A stretch of 64,000 nt of DNA from Mycobacterium sp. ACS4331 (lineage in GTDB: Bacteria; Actinomycetota; Actinomycetes; Mycobacteriales; Mycobacteriaceae), in NCBI RefSeq assembly GCF_001667265.1, contig NZ_LZHW01000103.1, positions 62,001-126,000 on the forward strand, given 5' to 3'. Positions within the stretch are counted from its first letter, which is position 1. Every line of letters begins with the position of its first letter. The position numbers and the translations under genes are program-made. This document shows positions 26,585 to 35,228 of this stretch, piece after piece. The notes beneath the pieces were generated by a model. It saw nothing but the letters and a program-made list of their open reading frames with translations, was not told where the DNA came from and ran no database searches.

Positions 26585-26919
26585 CTGACCAGCGGGCCGC
26601 GGAACTGCGCGCGGTCTTCGAGTCCGGCGGGCCCGGATCCGCCGAGGCTCAGAAGGCACTCGGTGACGGCCCGATCCTGCGGCGCCTCGAGGCGGCCATC
26701 CTGGCGTTGGCGCATCACCGCGGTGCGGGCAGCAGCACCTGCCCCTCAGACGCCGCGCGGGCCGTCGGCGGTGCCCACTGGCGTGACCTCGTGCCCGATG
26801 CCCGGGAGATCACTCGTCGGCTCGCCCGGTCGGGGGACGTGACGATCACCCAACGCGGGACGCCGCTCGATCCCGACGAGGACTGGCGCGGGCCCATCCG
26901 GATTCGCACCACTCGGTGA
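26581..26919 (+). CDS. DUF3253 family protein
   Basis: A 112-residue protein: LRRLEAAILALAHHRGAGSS, CPSDAARAVGGAHWRDLVPD and REITRRLARSGDVTITQRG form the three-helix wing typical of DUF3253, which resembles a small winged-helix. It overlaps rox by 4 bp (GTGA) and so is translated with it. Whether it regulates rox, or is unrelated, is not known. Confidence 0.8.
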   Translation: MTDQRAAELRAVFESGGPGSAEAQKALGDGPILRRLEAAILALAHHRGAGSSTCPSDAARAVGGAHWRDLVPDAREITRRLARSGDVTITQRGTPLDPDEDWRGPIRIRTTR

Positions 26920-27105
26920 TGTCGCGGACCCGAACGAACGACCTCGACGATCTGCTGGTTCATGAGCGGCTGATCACTCTGGGTGCTGAAATCCCCGATG
27001 GTGCAGAGCGGGATGTCGTAGCCGATCTGAATGTGGTTCTCACCCACCAAAGACGGCGGTCGCGGTATAGCGTCAGCCCGTGGACGTCCATCGAAGGGTG
27101 GATCG

Positions 27106-29829
27106 ATGGGTGAGCTGATCGGACGCAGCGACGAGTGCCGGGTGCTCGACCAACTCGTCGATGCCATACGTGCCGGGGAGAGCCGAGCCCTGGTGATGCG
27201 GGGAGAGGCCGGCGTCGGAAAGAGTGCCCTGCTCGATCACCTGGCTGACAGAGCCGCGCCGGGTCGCGTCACCCGCACGTCCGGTGTCCAGGCTGAAATG
27301 GAGCTCGCGTATGCCGGTGTGCACCAACTGTGTCTGCCATTTCTCGACCACGTGGACCGGCTCCCGACGCCACAGCGCGGCGCTCTGGGCACAGCCCTGG
27401 GCATGACGGAAGGTCCGACACCGGACCGGTTTCTGGTGGGGTTGGCCGTGCTGAACCTGTTCTCGGACGCCGCCATCGACGGCCCGTTGTTGTGCCTCGT
27501 CGATGACGAACAGTGGCTCGATCGCGCCTCCGCCCAGGTCCTCGCCTTCGTCGCACGCCGCCTGGGCGCGGAATCGGTGGCGCTGGTCTTCGCGGCGCGC
27601 CAGCCGACCGATGCCGTGGCGGGTCTGCCCACTCTCGTCGTCCGTGGTCTGCAGGCGCGTGAGGCCCGCGCCCTGCTCGACACCGTGCTGACCGGTCCCC
27701 TCGACGACCGCGTGCGCGACCAGATCGTCGCCGAGACCCGTGGCAATCCCCTTGCCCTGCTGGAGGTGCCGAGGGAGTTGACCGCCGAGGAGCTGGCGGG
27801 CGGCTTCGGATTCCCTGGCGCGGTGCGGATCTCCGGTGACGTCGAGTCGACCTTCCGGGCACGCATGGACGTGCTTCCGGAACAGACCCGGCTGCTTCTG
27901 CTGCTCGCCGCGGCCGAACCCACGGGAGATCCCGCACTGATGTGGCGGGCCGCCGATGCGCTGGACATCGCACCGGAGGCCTCGACTGCGGCCGTCGAGG
28001 CCGACCTGATCAGCTTCAGAACCCGCGTACGGTTCCGCCATCCGCTGGTCCGTTCGGCGGCGTACCGCTCGGGTTCCCCGCAGGACCGGAGGCGGGTGCA
28101 CCTCGCGCTCGCCGAAGCGACCGACAGCGAGCGTGATTCCGACCGGCGCGCCTGGCATCTGGCGCACGCCGCCGCCGGTCCCGACGAGGCCGTCGCCGCC
28201 GAACTCGAACGTTCGGCGCACCGAGCCCAGCGGCGCGGCGGCGTGGGAGCGGCCGCTGCCTTCCTTGAGCGGGCTGCGGCCTTGACCCTGGACCCGAAGA
28301 AGCGCGTCGACCGTGCCCTGGCCGCCGCGTCGGCCAAGGTGGAGGCGGGCGCCTTCGACGTGGCGATGGACCTGCTGGCCACGACGGACTCCGCGCGCCT
28401 CACCGACCTCCAGATGGCCCGGGCGGACCTGGTGCGCGCGCGGATCGCGTTCGTCACCAACCACGGAAGTGACGCTCCCCCACTGCTTCTGAAGGCGGCA
28501 CGGCGGCTTGAGGCGATCGATGTCGACCTGTGCAGGGCCACCTACATCGACGCCTTCACCGCCGCGATGTTCGCGGGTCGACTGTCAGTCGGCGCGGACA
28601 GCGAGGAGGTCGCCCGCACCGCCGAGAGGGCACCACGCCCCTCGGCGGATCCCCGGCTGCACGACGAGTTGTTGGCTTGGCTGGTGACGTTCTTCACCCA
28701 GGGCTACGGGGCGGCGATGCCGCAGTTGCGGCGTGTGCTGTCCGCGGCGGAGGGCGAGGTCCCGGCCGACCAACAACGCCGATGGGCCTGGCTGAGCACT
28801 GTGGCGGCGATCAGAGCCTGGGACGACCAGCGATGGCATGAACTCTCGATGCGCCACCTCGACCTTGTGCGCGGTGCGGGCGCCCTGAGCGACACTCCCC
28901 TTGCGCTCAACACACACGCGTTCGTCACGATGTTCTCCGGCGAATTGTCCGCCACCGAGGCTCTGGTCGACGAGCAGGCCGCCGTGCAGGAGGCCCTCGG
29001 GAGCAGAATCGCCCCCTATGCCGCCCTCGGACTCGCGGCCATGCGCGGTGATCGGGACGCCGCGCTGGCGTTGAGCAGCGCCACCATTGCCGAGGTCACA
29101 GCGCGGGGCGAGGGCAACGGCATCTCCGTCGCGAGATGGGCGACATCCCTGCTGCACAACGGTCTTGGTGATTTCCGTTCCGCGTTGGCGGCGGCGCGGG
29201 AGGCCATCACGCCCCCAGTCGGTCTGAGCTCGGCCAACTGGGCGTTCACCGAATTCATCGAAGCCGCGGCGCGACTGGGCGAATACGCCGACGCCGAAGG
29301 CGCATTGAGTCAGTTCGTCGCGGTCAGTGAGCCCAGCGGGACGGACTGGGCGCGAGGGCTTCAAGCCCGCTGTCGTGCCCTGGTGAGCGACGACGACACG
29401 GCCGAACCGCTGTACCGCACGGCCGTCGAACTGCTGGGCCGCACCCGAATTCGCCCCGACGCCGCCCGCGCGCACCTCCTGTACGGGGAGTGGCTGCGCC
29501 GGCAACGACGCCGCAACGAAGCGCGTGAGCAGTTGCGAACAGCGCACGACCAGTTCACCACCATGGGCATGCAAGCCTTCGCCGAGCGCGCCGGACGCGA
29601 GTTGCAGGCCACTGGACACGCACTGCCCACGAAGGCACCGGCCCTCGCCGGGCCGACGCTGACGGCACAGGAGGAACAGGTGGCCCGGCTGGCCCGCGAT
29701 GGGCTGTCGAATCCCGAGATCGGCGCGCGCCTGTTCATCAGCGCCCGCACCGTCCAGTACCACCTGAGCAAGGTGTTCACCAAGCTCGAGATCACCTCAC
29801 GCAGCCAACTGGCACACGTCTGGCCGTGA
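27106..29829 (+). CDS. Large ATP-binding LuxR-type regulator (LAL family)
   Basis: A 907-residue protein. Residues 33-40 GEAGVGKS are a Walker A; LLCLVDDEQWLD is the Walker B region; the middle is TPR-like helical repeats; the C-terminal 60 residues are a LuxR HTH (LTAQEEQVARLARDGLSNPE, ISARTVQYHLSKVF). LAL regulators sense metabolites and activate catabolic or secondary-metabolism genes. AGGGTG precedes ATG 27106. It follows the rox-DUF3253 pair by about 190 bp in the same direction; a link is possible but unproven. Confidence 0.88.
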   Translation: MGELIGRSDECRVLDQLVDAIRAGESRALVMRGEAGVGKSALLDHLADRAAPGRVTRTSGVQAEMELAYAGVHQLCLPFLDHVDRLPTPQRGALGTALGMTEGPTPDRFLVGLAVLNLFSDAAIDGPLLCLVDDEQWLDRASAQVLAFVARRLGAESVALVFAARQPTDAVAGLPTLVVRGLQAREARALLDTVLTGPLDDRVRDQIVAETRGNPLALLEVPRELTAEELAGGFGFPGAVRISGDVESTFRARMDVLPEQTRLLLLLAAAEPTGDPALMWRAADALDIAPEASTAAVEADLISFRTRVRFRHPLVRSAAYRSGSPQDRRRVHLALAEATDSERDSDRRAWHLAHAAAGPDEAVAAELERSAHRAQRRGGVGAAAAFLERAAALTLDPKKRVDRALAAASAKVEAGAFDVAMDLLATTDSARLTDLQMARADLVRARIAFVTNHGSDAPPLLLKAARRLEAIDVDLCRATYIDAFTAAMFAGRLSVGADSEEVARTAERAPRPSADPRLHDELLAWLVTFFTQGYGAAMPQLRRVLSAAEGEVPADQQRRWAWLSTVAAIRAWDDQRWHELSMRHLDLVRGAGALSDTPLALNTHAFVTMFSGELSATEALVDEQAAVQEALGSRIAPYAALGLAAMRGDRDAALALSSATIAEVTARGEGNGISVARWATSLLHNGLGDFRSALAAAREAITPPVGLSSANWAFTEFIEAAARLGEYADAEGALSQFVAVSEPSGTDWARGLQARCRALVSDDDTAEPLYRTAVELLGRTRIRPDAARAHLLYGEWLRRQRRRNEAREQLRTAHDQFTTMGMQAFAERAGRELQATGHALPTKAPALAGPTLTAQEEQVARLARDGLSNPEIGARLFISARTVQYHLSKVFTKLEITSRSQLAHVWP

Positions 29830-29832
29830 CCC

Positions 29833-30714
29833 TCATGTGGAGGCCGCGTCACCGCCGGTGTCGGAGGGAAATTCGACCGGGTACTCCTCGGCGAAATCAG
29901 CGGAGCGGCCCACGGCCGCCCACCTGCGATCCTCGCCGAGCAGGAATTCGTCCTGGCGGATCGCCCCCTCCACCGCATCGACGCCGATCGGCAGGTGATA
30001 CGGGATGTCTTTGCGTCGCGACATCTGCACCAGGATCTCGGCCGCACGTGCGGGGTCCCCGGCGGTGACGGCATCGCTGTGCCGAATCGCCGACATCGCG
30101 CCGACGGTCCCCGCGTACTCCTCGGGGACGTCGTGGACTTCCATCGACGATCCAGCCCAGTCCGTCGCGAAACCGCTGGGTTCCACGACGAGCACCTTCA
30201 CGCCGAACGGCGCGGCCTCGGCGAGAAGGACCCGAGAGAAGCCGTCGATCGCGAACTTGGCGGCCTGATAGGACGCGATCCCTGGAGATCCGCCGACCCG
30301 CCCGCCCATAGACGAGAACTGGATGATCAGGCCGCCGCCCTGGGCTCGCAGCACCGGAAGCACGGCCTTGGATACGTGGTAAACGCCCCAGAAGTTGGTC
30401 TCGAACTGTGCTCGGAAATCCTGTTCGTCGCCGGTTTCGATGGGGGCGACGTTGGCGTAGCCGGCGTTGTTCACCACCACGTCGATGTGACCGAACCAGT
30501 CCGTGGCGGCCGAGATCGCGTGGTCGACGGCCGCACGGTCGGTGACGTCGAGTGGCACCGCCAGCAGGCGGTCGCCGTGGGTCTCCTGCAGATCGGCGAG
30601 TTGTTCGGGCCGACGTGCGGTGGCCGCGACGGAGTCTCCGGCGGCCAACGCCGCCTGCACCAGGGCGCGACCGAAACCACGCGAGGAACCGGTGATGAAC
30701 CACACCCGAGTCAT
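29833..30714 (-). CDS. SDR family oxidoreductase
   Basis: A 293-residue short-chain dehydrogenase: ITGSSRGFGRA cofactor loop, VVNNAGYAN, catalytic Ser in QFSSMGGR and YQAAK. This arrangement (TGSSRGFG, then a long C-terminal extension) is common in mycobacterial SDRs of unknown substrate. Its ATG overlaps the LLM stop as ATGA, so the two enzymes are co-translated. It ends 4 bp from the convergent LAL gene. Confidence 0.88.
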   Translation of the reverse strand: MTRVWFITGSSRGFGRALVQAALAAGDSVAATARRPEQLADLQETHGDRLLAVPLDVTDRAAVDHAISAATDWFGHIDVVVNNAGYANVAPIETGDEQDFRAQFETNFWGVYHVSKAVLPVLRAQGGGLIIQFSSMGGRVGGSPGIASYQAAKFAIDGFSRVLLAEAAPFGVKVLVVEPSGFATDWAGSSMEVHDVPEEYAGTVGAMSAIRHSDAVTAGDPARAAEILVQMSRRKDIPYHLPIGVDAVEGAIRQDEFLLGEDRRWAAVGRSADFAEEYPVEFPSDTGGDAAST

Positions 30715-31577
30715 GAGGCCGCCCTCCGCGAGCTGAGCAGGCCGGCGTCGGAGATCGCGGCGGCCAGGGGTTCGAGCACCGATGGGTCAAGGGGCGGTGG
30801 CAGATACAGGATGGCGAGGTCCAACCCCTCCTCCCCGAAGGCCGCGACTTCGGACATCACCTTCTGGTGGCCGTGGTCGGGCTTGACCCAGATGTGTGCC
30901 GAGAGGGCGATCTCGGCGGGATCGCGGCCGATGTCGGCGCAGTGCGACCACAGCACGTCACGCTTGTGCGCGAACTCCTCGGGTGTGCCGATCACGAAAT
31001 TCCAGTGGTCGGCGTACTTGGCGACGATGCGCAGCGTGCGCTTCTCACCGCTGCCGCCCATACAGATCGGTGGGTGCGGACGCTGAAACCCCTTGGGCTC
31101 GTTGCGTGCATCCTTGAGGCGGTAGAAGGCGCCGTCGAAGGTGGTGGTCTCCTGACTGAGCAGGCCGATCAACACCTGGGTGGCCTCTTCGAAGCGGTCC
31201 ATGCGCTCCTTCACCGAGCCCAGTTCGATGCCGTAGGCGCCGGACTCCTCCTCGTTCCACCCGGCTCCGATCCCGAGTTCGAGCCGTCCGTTGGAGATGA
31301 TGTCCAGTGCAGCAGCCATATTCGCCAGAACTGCCGGATGCCGGTAATGAATGCCGGTGACCAATGTCCCCAATCGCAGTCGTGTGGTCGCCTGCGCGAG
31401 CGCCGTCAACGTGGTCCATCCCTCCAGGCACGGCCCCGAAGAGTTCCCCTCGATCGGATAGAAGTGGTCGAACGTCCACCCGGATTCGAAGATCTCGATG
31501 TCGTCGGCTGCGCGCCACACCGCGAGCATGTCCGGCCAGGTGGTGTTCTGGGGTGAGGTCTTGAATGCGAATCTCAT
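30711..31577 (-). CDS. LLM class F420-dependent oxidoreductase
   Basis: A 288-residue luciferase-like protein (TIGR03560-type pattern): FAFKTSPQNTTW, GWTFDHFYPIEG, LGTLVTGIHYRHPAVLANMAAALD and LGIGAGWNEEES. F420-dependent use is inferred from the mycobacterial subfamily. It is coupled to the SDR downstream (ATGA) and its own ATG at 31577 overlaps the stop of a 31-codon frame upstream (31574-31669). Confidence 0.87.
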   Translation of the reverse strand: MRFAFKTSPQNTTWPDMLAVWRAADDIEIFESGWTFDHFYPIEGNSSGPCLEGWTTLTALAQATTRLRLGTLVTGIHYRHPAVLANMAAALDIISNGRLELGIGAGWNEEESGAYGIELGSVKERMDRFEEATQVLIGLLSQETTTFDGAFYRLKDARNEPKGFQRPHPPICMGGSGEKRTLRIVAKYADHWNFVIGTPEEFAHKRDVLWSHCADIGRDPAEIALSAHIWVKPDHGHQKVMSEVAAFGEEGLDLAILYLPPPLDPSVLEPLAAAISDAGLLSSRRAAS

Positions 31578-31669
31578 GTGTCTTCCCTCTCTGAGGTTTC
31601 CGCGCTGGCCTGCAGATTGCCGTTGGGCGGTGGGCTCGCGCCTATGACGCCGACTCCGATCGGTTTCAT
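31574..31669 (-). pseudogene. Short remnant with oxidoreductase-like N-terminus
   Basis: A 31-codon frame begins after a good AGGAGATGAC with MKPIGVGVIGASP, which looks like the first NAD-binding turn of a Gfo/Idh/MocA oxidoreductase, then runs into unrelated PPNGNLQASAETSEREDT and stops overlapping the LLM start. This suggests a gene deleted internally with its translation start retained, or a leader peptide for the LLM gene. Confidence 0.35.
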
Positions 31670-31691
31670 GTCATCTCCTATCTTTCGCGAG

Positions 31692-32663
31692 TCAGTCGAA
31701 GGTGAGCACCAGACGGCCTCGCAGGCCGCCGGCCTCCAAATCGCGATGTGCTTGCGCCGCCTCGGCGGCCGGATACGTGCGGGCGACACGCAGGGTCAAC
31801 TGGCCCTCATCGGCCAGCTGCCTGAGTGCGTCGAGTTTGTCGTGGGCGTGGGTGTACTCCGGGACGAAGACCTCCCGGACACCGATGCCGCGCTCGCTGC
31901 CCAAGTCCCCGTGCAGTTCCCATCCGCGGACGGTGGCCAGCTGCCCGCCGTCCCGGATCGCCGGCACGACGTCACCGCCCTGCAGGGAGCCATCGATGAC
32001 CGCGGCCACTCCATCGGGCCACCACTGTCGAATCCGTTGTCCGACGTCGCTTCCACGCGCGACAATCTGGTCGGCGCCGAGCTCGGCGATGAGGTTCTCA
32101 TCCTTCTCCGCGGCATCCGCGATCACTCGCAGTCCGTCGACCTTGGCGAGTTGGACCGCGTACCCGCCGACCGCCCCCGCGGCCCCGGTGACGGCGATGG
32201 TGTCGCCCTCTCCCAGACCCAACACGTCCAGGGCGAGCCGGGCGGTCAGACCGTTCATCGGCAGGGTCGCCGCCTCGGCATGTGTACTGCCTGCGGGCGC
32301 TCGGGTGACCTGGTCGGCGTCGACGACGAGGTACTCGGCGTAGGCCCCGCCCGTGGGGTCGATGGGCATGACGATCGCCATCACCCGGTCACCCTCGGCG
32401 AGCTCTGTCTGGGTGTCTGGTCCGATCTCGTCGACGACGCCGGCAGCCTCCATCCCCGGGACGTACGGCGGCGTCAGCGGACCGGATCTCAATGTCGCGT
32501 CGAGGTTCCCGATCCGCAGCAGCGTGTCTCCCGGGTTGACGGTCGCGGCATGAACGCGGATCCGAATCTGACCCGGGCCAGGATCCGGGCGCGGCACCTC
32601 CACGAGCTCGAGGACGTCGGGACCGCCGTACTCGGTCACGCCGACTGCCTTCATCGTCGCCAC
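31692..32663 (-). CDS. NADP-dependent quinone-type oxidoreductase (MDR superfamily)
   Basis: A 323-residue medium-chain reductase: EYGGPDVLELVEVPRPDPGP, HAATVNPGDTLLR, PGMEAAGVVDEIG, and the cofactor motif TGAAGAVGGYAVQLAK. The structural zinc Cys cluster is absent, placing it with zinc-free quinone oxidoreductases. GTG 32663 starts 1 bp after the stop of the DUF1348 gene, so the two are an operon. Substrate unknown. Confidence 0.86.
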   Translation of the reverse strand: MATMKAVGVTEYGGPDVLELVEVPRPDPGPGQIRIRVHAATVNPGDTLLRIGNLDATLRSGPLTPPYVPGMEAAGVVDEIGPDTQTELAEGDRVMAIVMPIDPTGGAYAEYLVVDADQVTRAPAGSTHAEAATLPMNGLTARLALDVLGLGEGDTIAVTGAAGAVGGYAVQLAKVDGLRVIADAAEKDENLIAELGADQIVARGSDVGQRIRQWWPDGVAAVIDGSLQGGDVVPAIRDGGQLATVRGWELHGDLGSERGIGVREVFVPEYTHAHDKLDALRQLADEGQLTLRVARTYPAAEAAQAHRDLEAGGLRGRLVLTFD

Positions 32664-32664
32664 G

Positions 32665-33132
32665 TCACAGCCCCAGGTCGCTCAGACCCGGATGCTCCTT
32701 GGGGCGGGGCCCGCTGCGGTCCCAGTGGAACAACCGTTCGGCCTCGGTGATTGCGAGGTCGTTGATGCTGGCATGCCGCGTGTGCATCAACCCATCGGCG
32801 TTGAACTCCCAGTTCTCGTTGCCATAGGCGCGAAACCACTGGCCTGAGGCGTCGTGGTACTCATAGGCGAATCGCACGGCGATCCGCTCGTCGCCGTAGG
32901 CCCACAGTTCCTTGATGAGGCGGTAGTCGAGTTCGCGGGCCCATTTCGCCGCGAGAAACTCCACGATCGCCGCACGCCCCTGCACGAACGTGGAGCGGTT
33001 GCGCCACCGGCTGTCGGGGGTGTACCCCAGCGCCACCCGTTCGGGATCACGGGTATTCCAGAGATCTTCTCCTGCACGAACTTTCGCCACAGCGATGTCA
33101 CGGGTGAACGGCGGGACCAGGGGCGTGGTCAT
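32665..33132 (-). CDS. DUF1348 / NTF2-like (SnoaL-type) protein
   Basis: A 155-residue protein with an NTF2-like cone pattern: KVRAGEDLWNTRDPERVALGY, SRWRNRSTFVQGR, FLAAKWARELDYRLIKELW and ENWEFNADGLMHTRHASIND. This matches DUF1348, a SnoaL-like group with no fixed function. It leads the operon with the MDR reductase. Confidence 0.82.
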   Translation of the reverse strand: MTTPLVPPFTRDIAVAKVRAGEDLWNTRDPERVALGYTPDSRWRNRSTFVQGRAAIVEFLAAKWARELDYRLIKELWAYGDERIAVRFAYEYHDASGQWFRAYGNENWEFNADGLMHTRHASINDLAITEAERLFHWDRSGPRPKEHPGLSDLGL

Positions 33133-33319
33133 GAGTACGGCTCCTTTGATGCGGCAACGAGGTCGACATCAGTGCCACGAAGCCATGCTCGTCAACGAGG
33201 GGTATCGCGCGCATCAGCCACCGGACAGTGCAACTGGCCAGTCTGCGCGGATGTTCCTGGTGACACCGCCCGCCGACGCACCGGGGCGTCGGGTTCTCAG
33301 GGGGGTCGGACCGTTCATC

Positions 33320-33694
33320 ATGGAGGGCATGGAGTCGACCCGGTTGGACCGCTGGCTGTGGGCGGTCCGCCTGACGAAAACCCGGCCTGACGCCGCGGCG
33401 GCATGCCGGGGCGGGCACGTACGCGTCAACGACCGGCCCGCTAAACCCGCGACCTCAGTCGTCCCCGGCGACCAGGTCCGCGCCGTCGTGGGCGGACGGA
33501 CCCGGATCGTCGAGGTGGTCCGGGTGATCCAGAAGAGGGTGGGACCCGCCGATGCCGCGACCTGCTATCTGGACCGCACACCCGCCCCGCCTCCCGTCGT
33601 CGCGACACCGGTGGCGGTGCGGGACCGTGGCGCGGGCCGCCCCACCAAGAAGGACCGCCGCACCCTGGACAAGTGGCGTGCCGGCCGAGGGTGA
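33320..33694 (+). CDS. S4-domain RNA-binding protein (Hsp15-like)
   Basis: A 124-residue protein with an N-terminal S4 motif (TRLDRWLWAVRLTKTRPDAA, CRGGHVRVNDRPAKPA, VVPGDQVRAVVGG) and a basic tail (GRPTKKDRRTLDKWRAGRG). Hsp15-type proteins bind 50S subunits carrying stalled peptidyl-tRNA. ATG 33320 or 33329 could be the start. It is divergent from the DUF1348 gene and close to the next membrane protein gene. Confidence 0.85.
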   Translation: MEGMESTRLDRWLWAVRLTKTRPDAAAACRGGHVRVNDRPAKPATSVVPGDQVRAVVGGRTRIVEVVRVIQKRVGPADAATCYLDRTPAPPPVVATPVAVRDRGAGRPTKKDRRTLDKWRAGRG

Positions 33695-33713
33695 CTCCCC
33701 CGGCGGTCGCGAC

Positions 33714-34490
33714 GTGCCTCGAATCGCGCACATCGCGACGTGGCTGGGTGTCATCGCGATCCCGGCCGTCGGGTGGTTCGTTCAGGACTGGTCCGGGGCG
33801 ACGACGCTGGCGGTGTACTGGTTCGAGACGCTGGCCCTGTGTCTTCTGGTCATCGCACGCATCGCGCTTCACCAGCGGTGGACTCCGCGCCGTGGCCACT
33901 TCCGCTACCGGGCGCCGAGCACTGCCCGGCGCAGCGCTCCGACGTCGTCGTTCATCTCGGGTTTCGCCTTGGTCAGTATCGGGTTCAGTGCGGCTCACGG
34001 GGTGTTCCTGGGGATCATCGTGCTGCTGCTCACCGCCAACGGACACCACGATCTGATCGACCTTGATTGGCGCAGTGTCGGATTCGGATGCCTCGGCGTG
34101 ATGCTGTTCCTCCTGCTCGATTTCGTCCTCGACCTGCTCAGCCTGCGGCAGTGGTCCTTCTGGCAGGTCGAGCAGACCGCCAATCGGGGGCTCAGCCGGG
34201 TCGTCGTCGTCCACCTCACGCTGATCTTCGGCATGGTGGGCATCGCCGTCACGGATGCACCCACGGCACTGTTCAGTGCCTTCGTCGTGCTCAAGAGCCT
34301 GTCCGCGTTGAGTTTCGCGGTACCGCAGTGGGAACCGAAGGAACCTCCGAAGTGGTTGAGCCGCGCCATGAATCGGGCACCGAATGTGCATCCGGGTGAG
34401 TCGTTCGAAGAATTCTGGGTCCAGGACCGCACGGATGAATCCGCGCGGCGCGCGGCCAACGAACAACCGTGGCCGACGTCGCGGCCGTAG
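33714..34490 (+). CDS. DUF6498-type membrane protein
   Basis: A 258-residue protein with about five hydrophobic helices (LGVIAIPAVGWFVQDW, LALCLLVIARIAL, GVFLGIIVLLL, GVMLFLLLDFVLDLL, SAFVVLKSLSALSF) and a soluble C-terminal tail. The YWFETLALC segment and layout resemble DUF6498 proteins, which have no known function. GTG 33714 is chosen; an earlier GTG near 33678 would overlap the S4 gene. Confidence 0.62.
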   Translation: MPRIAHIATWLGVIAIPAVGWFVQDWSGATTLAVYWFETLALCLLVIARIALHQRWTPRRGHFRYRAPSTARRSAPTSSFISGFALVSIGFSAAHGVFLGIIVLLLTANGHHDLIDLDWRSVGFGCLGVMLFLLLDFVLDLLSLRQWSFWQVEQTANRGLSRVVVVHLTLIFGMVGIAVTDAPTALFSAFVVLKSLSALSFAVPQWEPKEPPKWLSRAMNRAPNVHPGESFEEFWVQDRTDESARRAANEQPWPTSRP

Positions 34491-34573
34491 AGAAGAGGGC
34501 GCCTGACCCGCCCTCCGGTTGGGTAGAGTCCCTGTCACACGGATCACACGGAGTGAAGGGCAGGCGTTCGCGT

Positions 34574-34912
34574 ATGAAAGCCACCAAGGTCATCGGATCG
34601 ATCATCGGTTCCGGCGCAGCAGCAGTCGCGATGCTGGCCGGCAGCGGCGTCGCCTCAGCACAGCCCGACGTGGAGGCGATCGTGAACTCGTCCTGCACAT
34701 ACCCGCAGGTCATCAGGGCACTGAATGCGACCAACCCACAGGTCGCCAGGGATTTCGAGGCCAGCTCGATGGCCACCCAGTGGTTGCAGCAGTTGATCGC
34801 GGCGGGCCCTGACCAGCGTCGACAGATGATCGCCCAGATCCAGGGTTTCCAGGGCATCGAGACCTACACCACGGTCATCAACCAGGTCGCCAACAGCTGT
34901 CAGAACTACTGA
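34574..34912 (+). CDS. Hemophore-related secreted protein
   Basis: A 112-residue protein with a signal peptide (GSIIGSGAAAVAMLAGSGVA, cleavage ASA-Q) and a helical mature region containing CTYPQVIRALNATNPQ and a final Cys (VANSCQNY), giving one disulfide. This is the pattern of Rv0203-like hemophore proteins, which carry haem across the cell wall. Haem binding is inferred. Confidence 0.75.
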   Translation: MKATKVIGSIIGSGAAAVAMLAGSGVASAQPDVEAIVNSSCTYPQVIRALNATNPQVARDFEASSMATQWLQQLIAAGPDQRRQMIAQIQGFQGIETYTTVINQVANSCQNY

Positions 34913-34932
34913 CCGACTCCCGCTCGTTTGGG

Positions 34933-34960
34933 AGCCGTTTAGCGTCACCGCGAAACGGCT
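34933..34960. terminator. Hairpin after hemophore-like gene
   Basis: AGCCGTTT-N12-AAACGGCT, perfect 8-bp arms, 20 bp after the hemophore stop and 11 bp before the next ATG. It could terminate the first gene or act in the leader of the second; no U-tract. Confidence 0.4.
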
Positions 34961-34971
34961 ACGGACTTCGC

Positions 34972-35226
34972 ATGTCCGACTCCCCCGCCAACGACATCAT
35001 CGATGACGTCGCCCCCGGCGACATCGTCGTCATCCCCCGTGCCGCCGACCGCGTCGCCCTCAAGGTCGTGCACAAGGAGAGCACCGACTCCGGGTTCGTG
35101 ATCACCCTGGAGGAGGACGGCGGTGCGACGTTCCAGCTCGACCTGGCCGCGGGCACGCCCGTCGAGCGGTCACTGGAATCCAAGTGGGAGTCCGAGCAGA
35201 GTCCGACGCCGAACGTCGAAAACTGA
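34972..35226 (+). CDS. Small acidic protein of unknown function
   Basis: An 84-residue beta-rich protein (VAPGDIVVIPRAADRVALKV, GFVITLEEDGGATFQLDLAAG) of DUF-like appearance. It has good codon use for this genome. No Shine-Dalgarno is obvious before ATG 34972. It ends 2 bp before the convergent NDH-2 gene. Confidence 0.6.
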   Translation: MSDSPANDIIDDVAPGDIVVIPRAADRVALKVVHKESTDSGFVITLEEDGGATFQLDLAAGTPVERSLESKWESEQSPTPNVEN

Positions 35227-35228
35227 CG

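Noticed and set aside
26916..27113. 65-codon frame after the DUF3253 gene, starting in its stop codon
   Set aside because: Third-codon-position GC is only about half, unlike real genes here, and it would overlap the LAL start.
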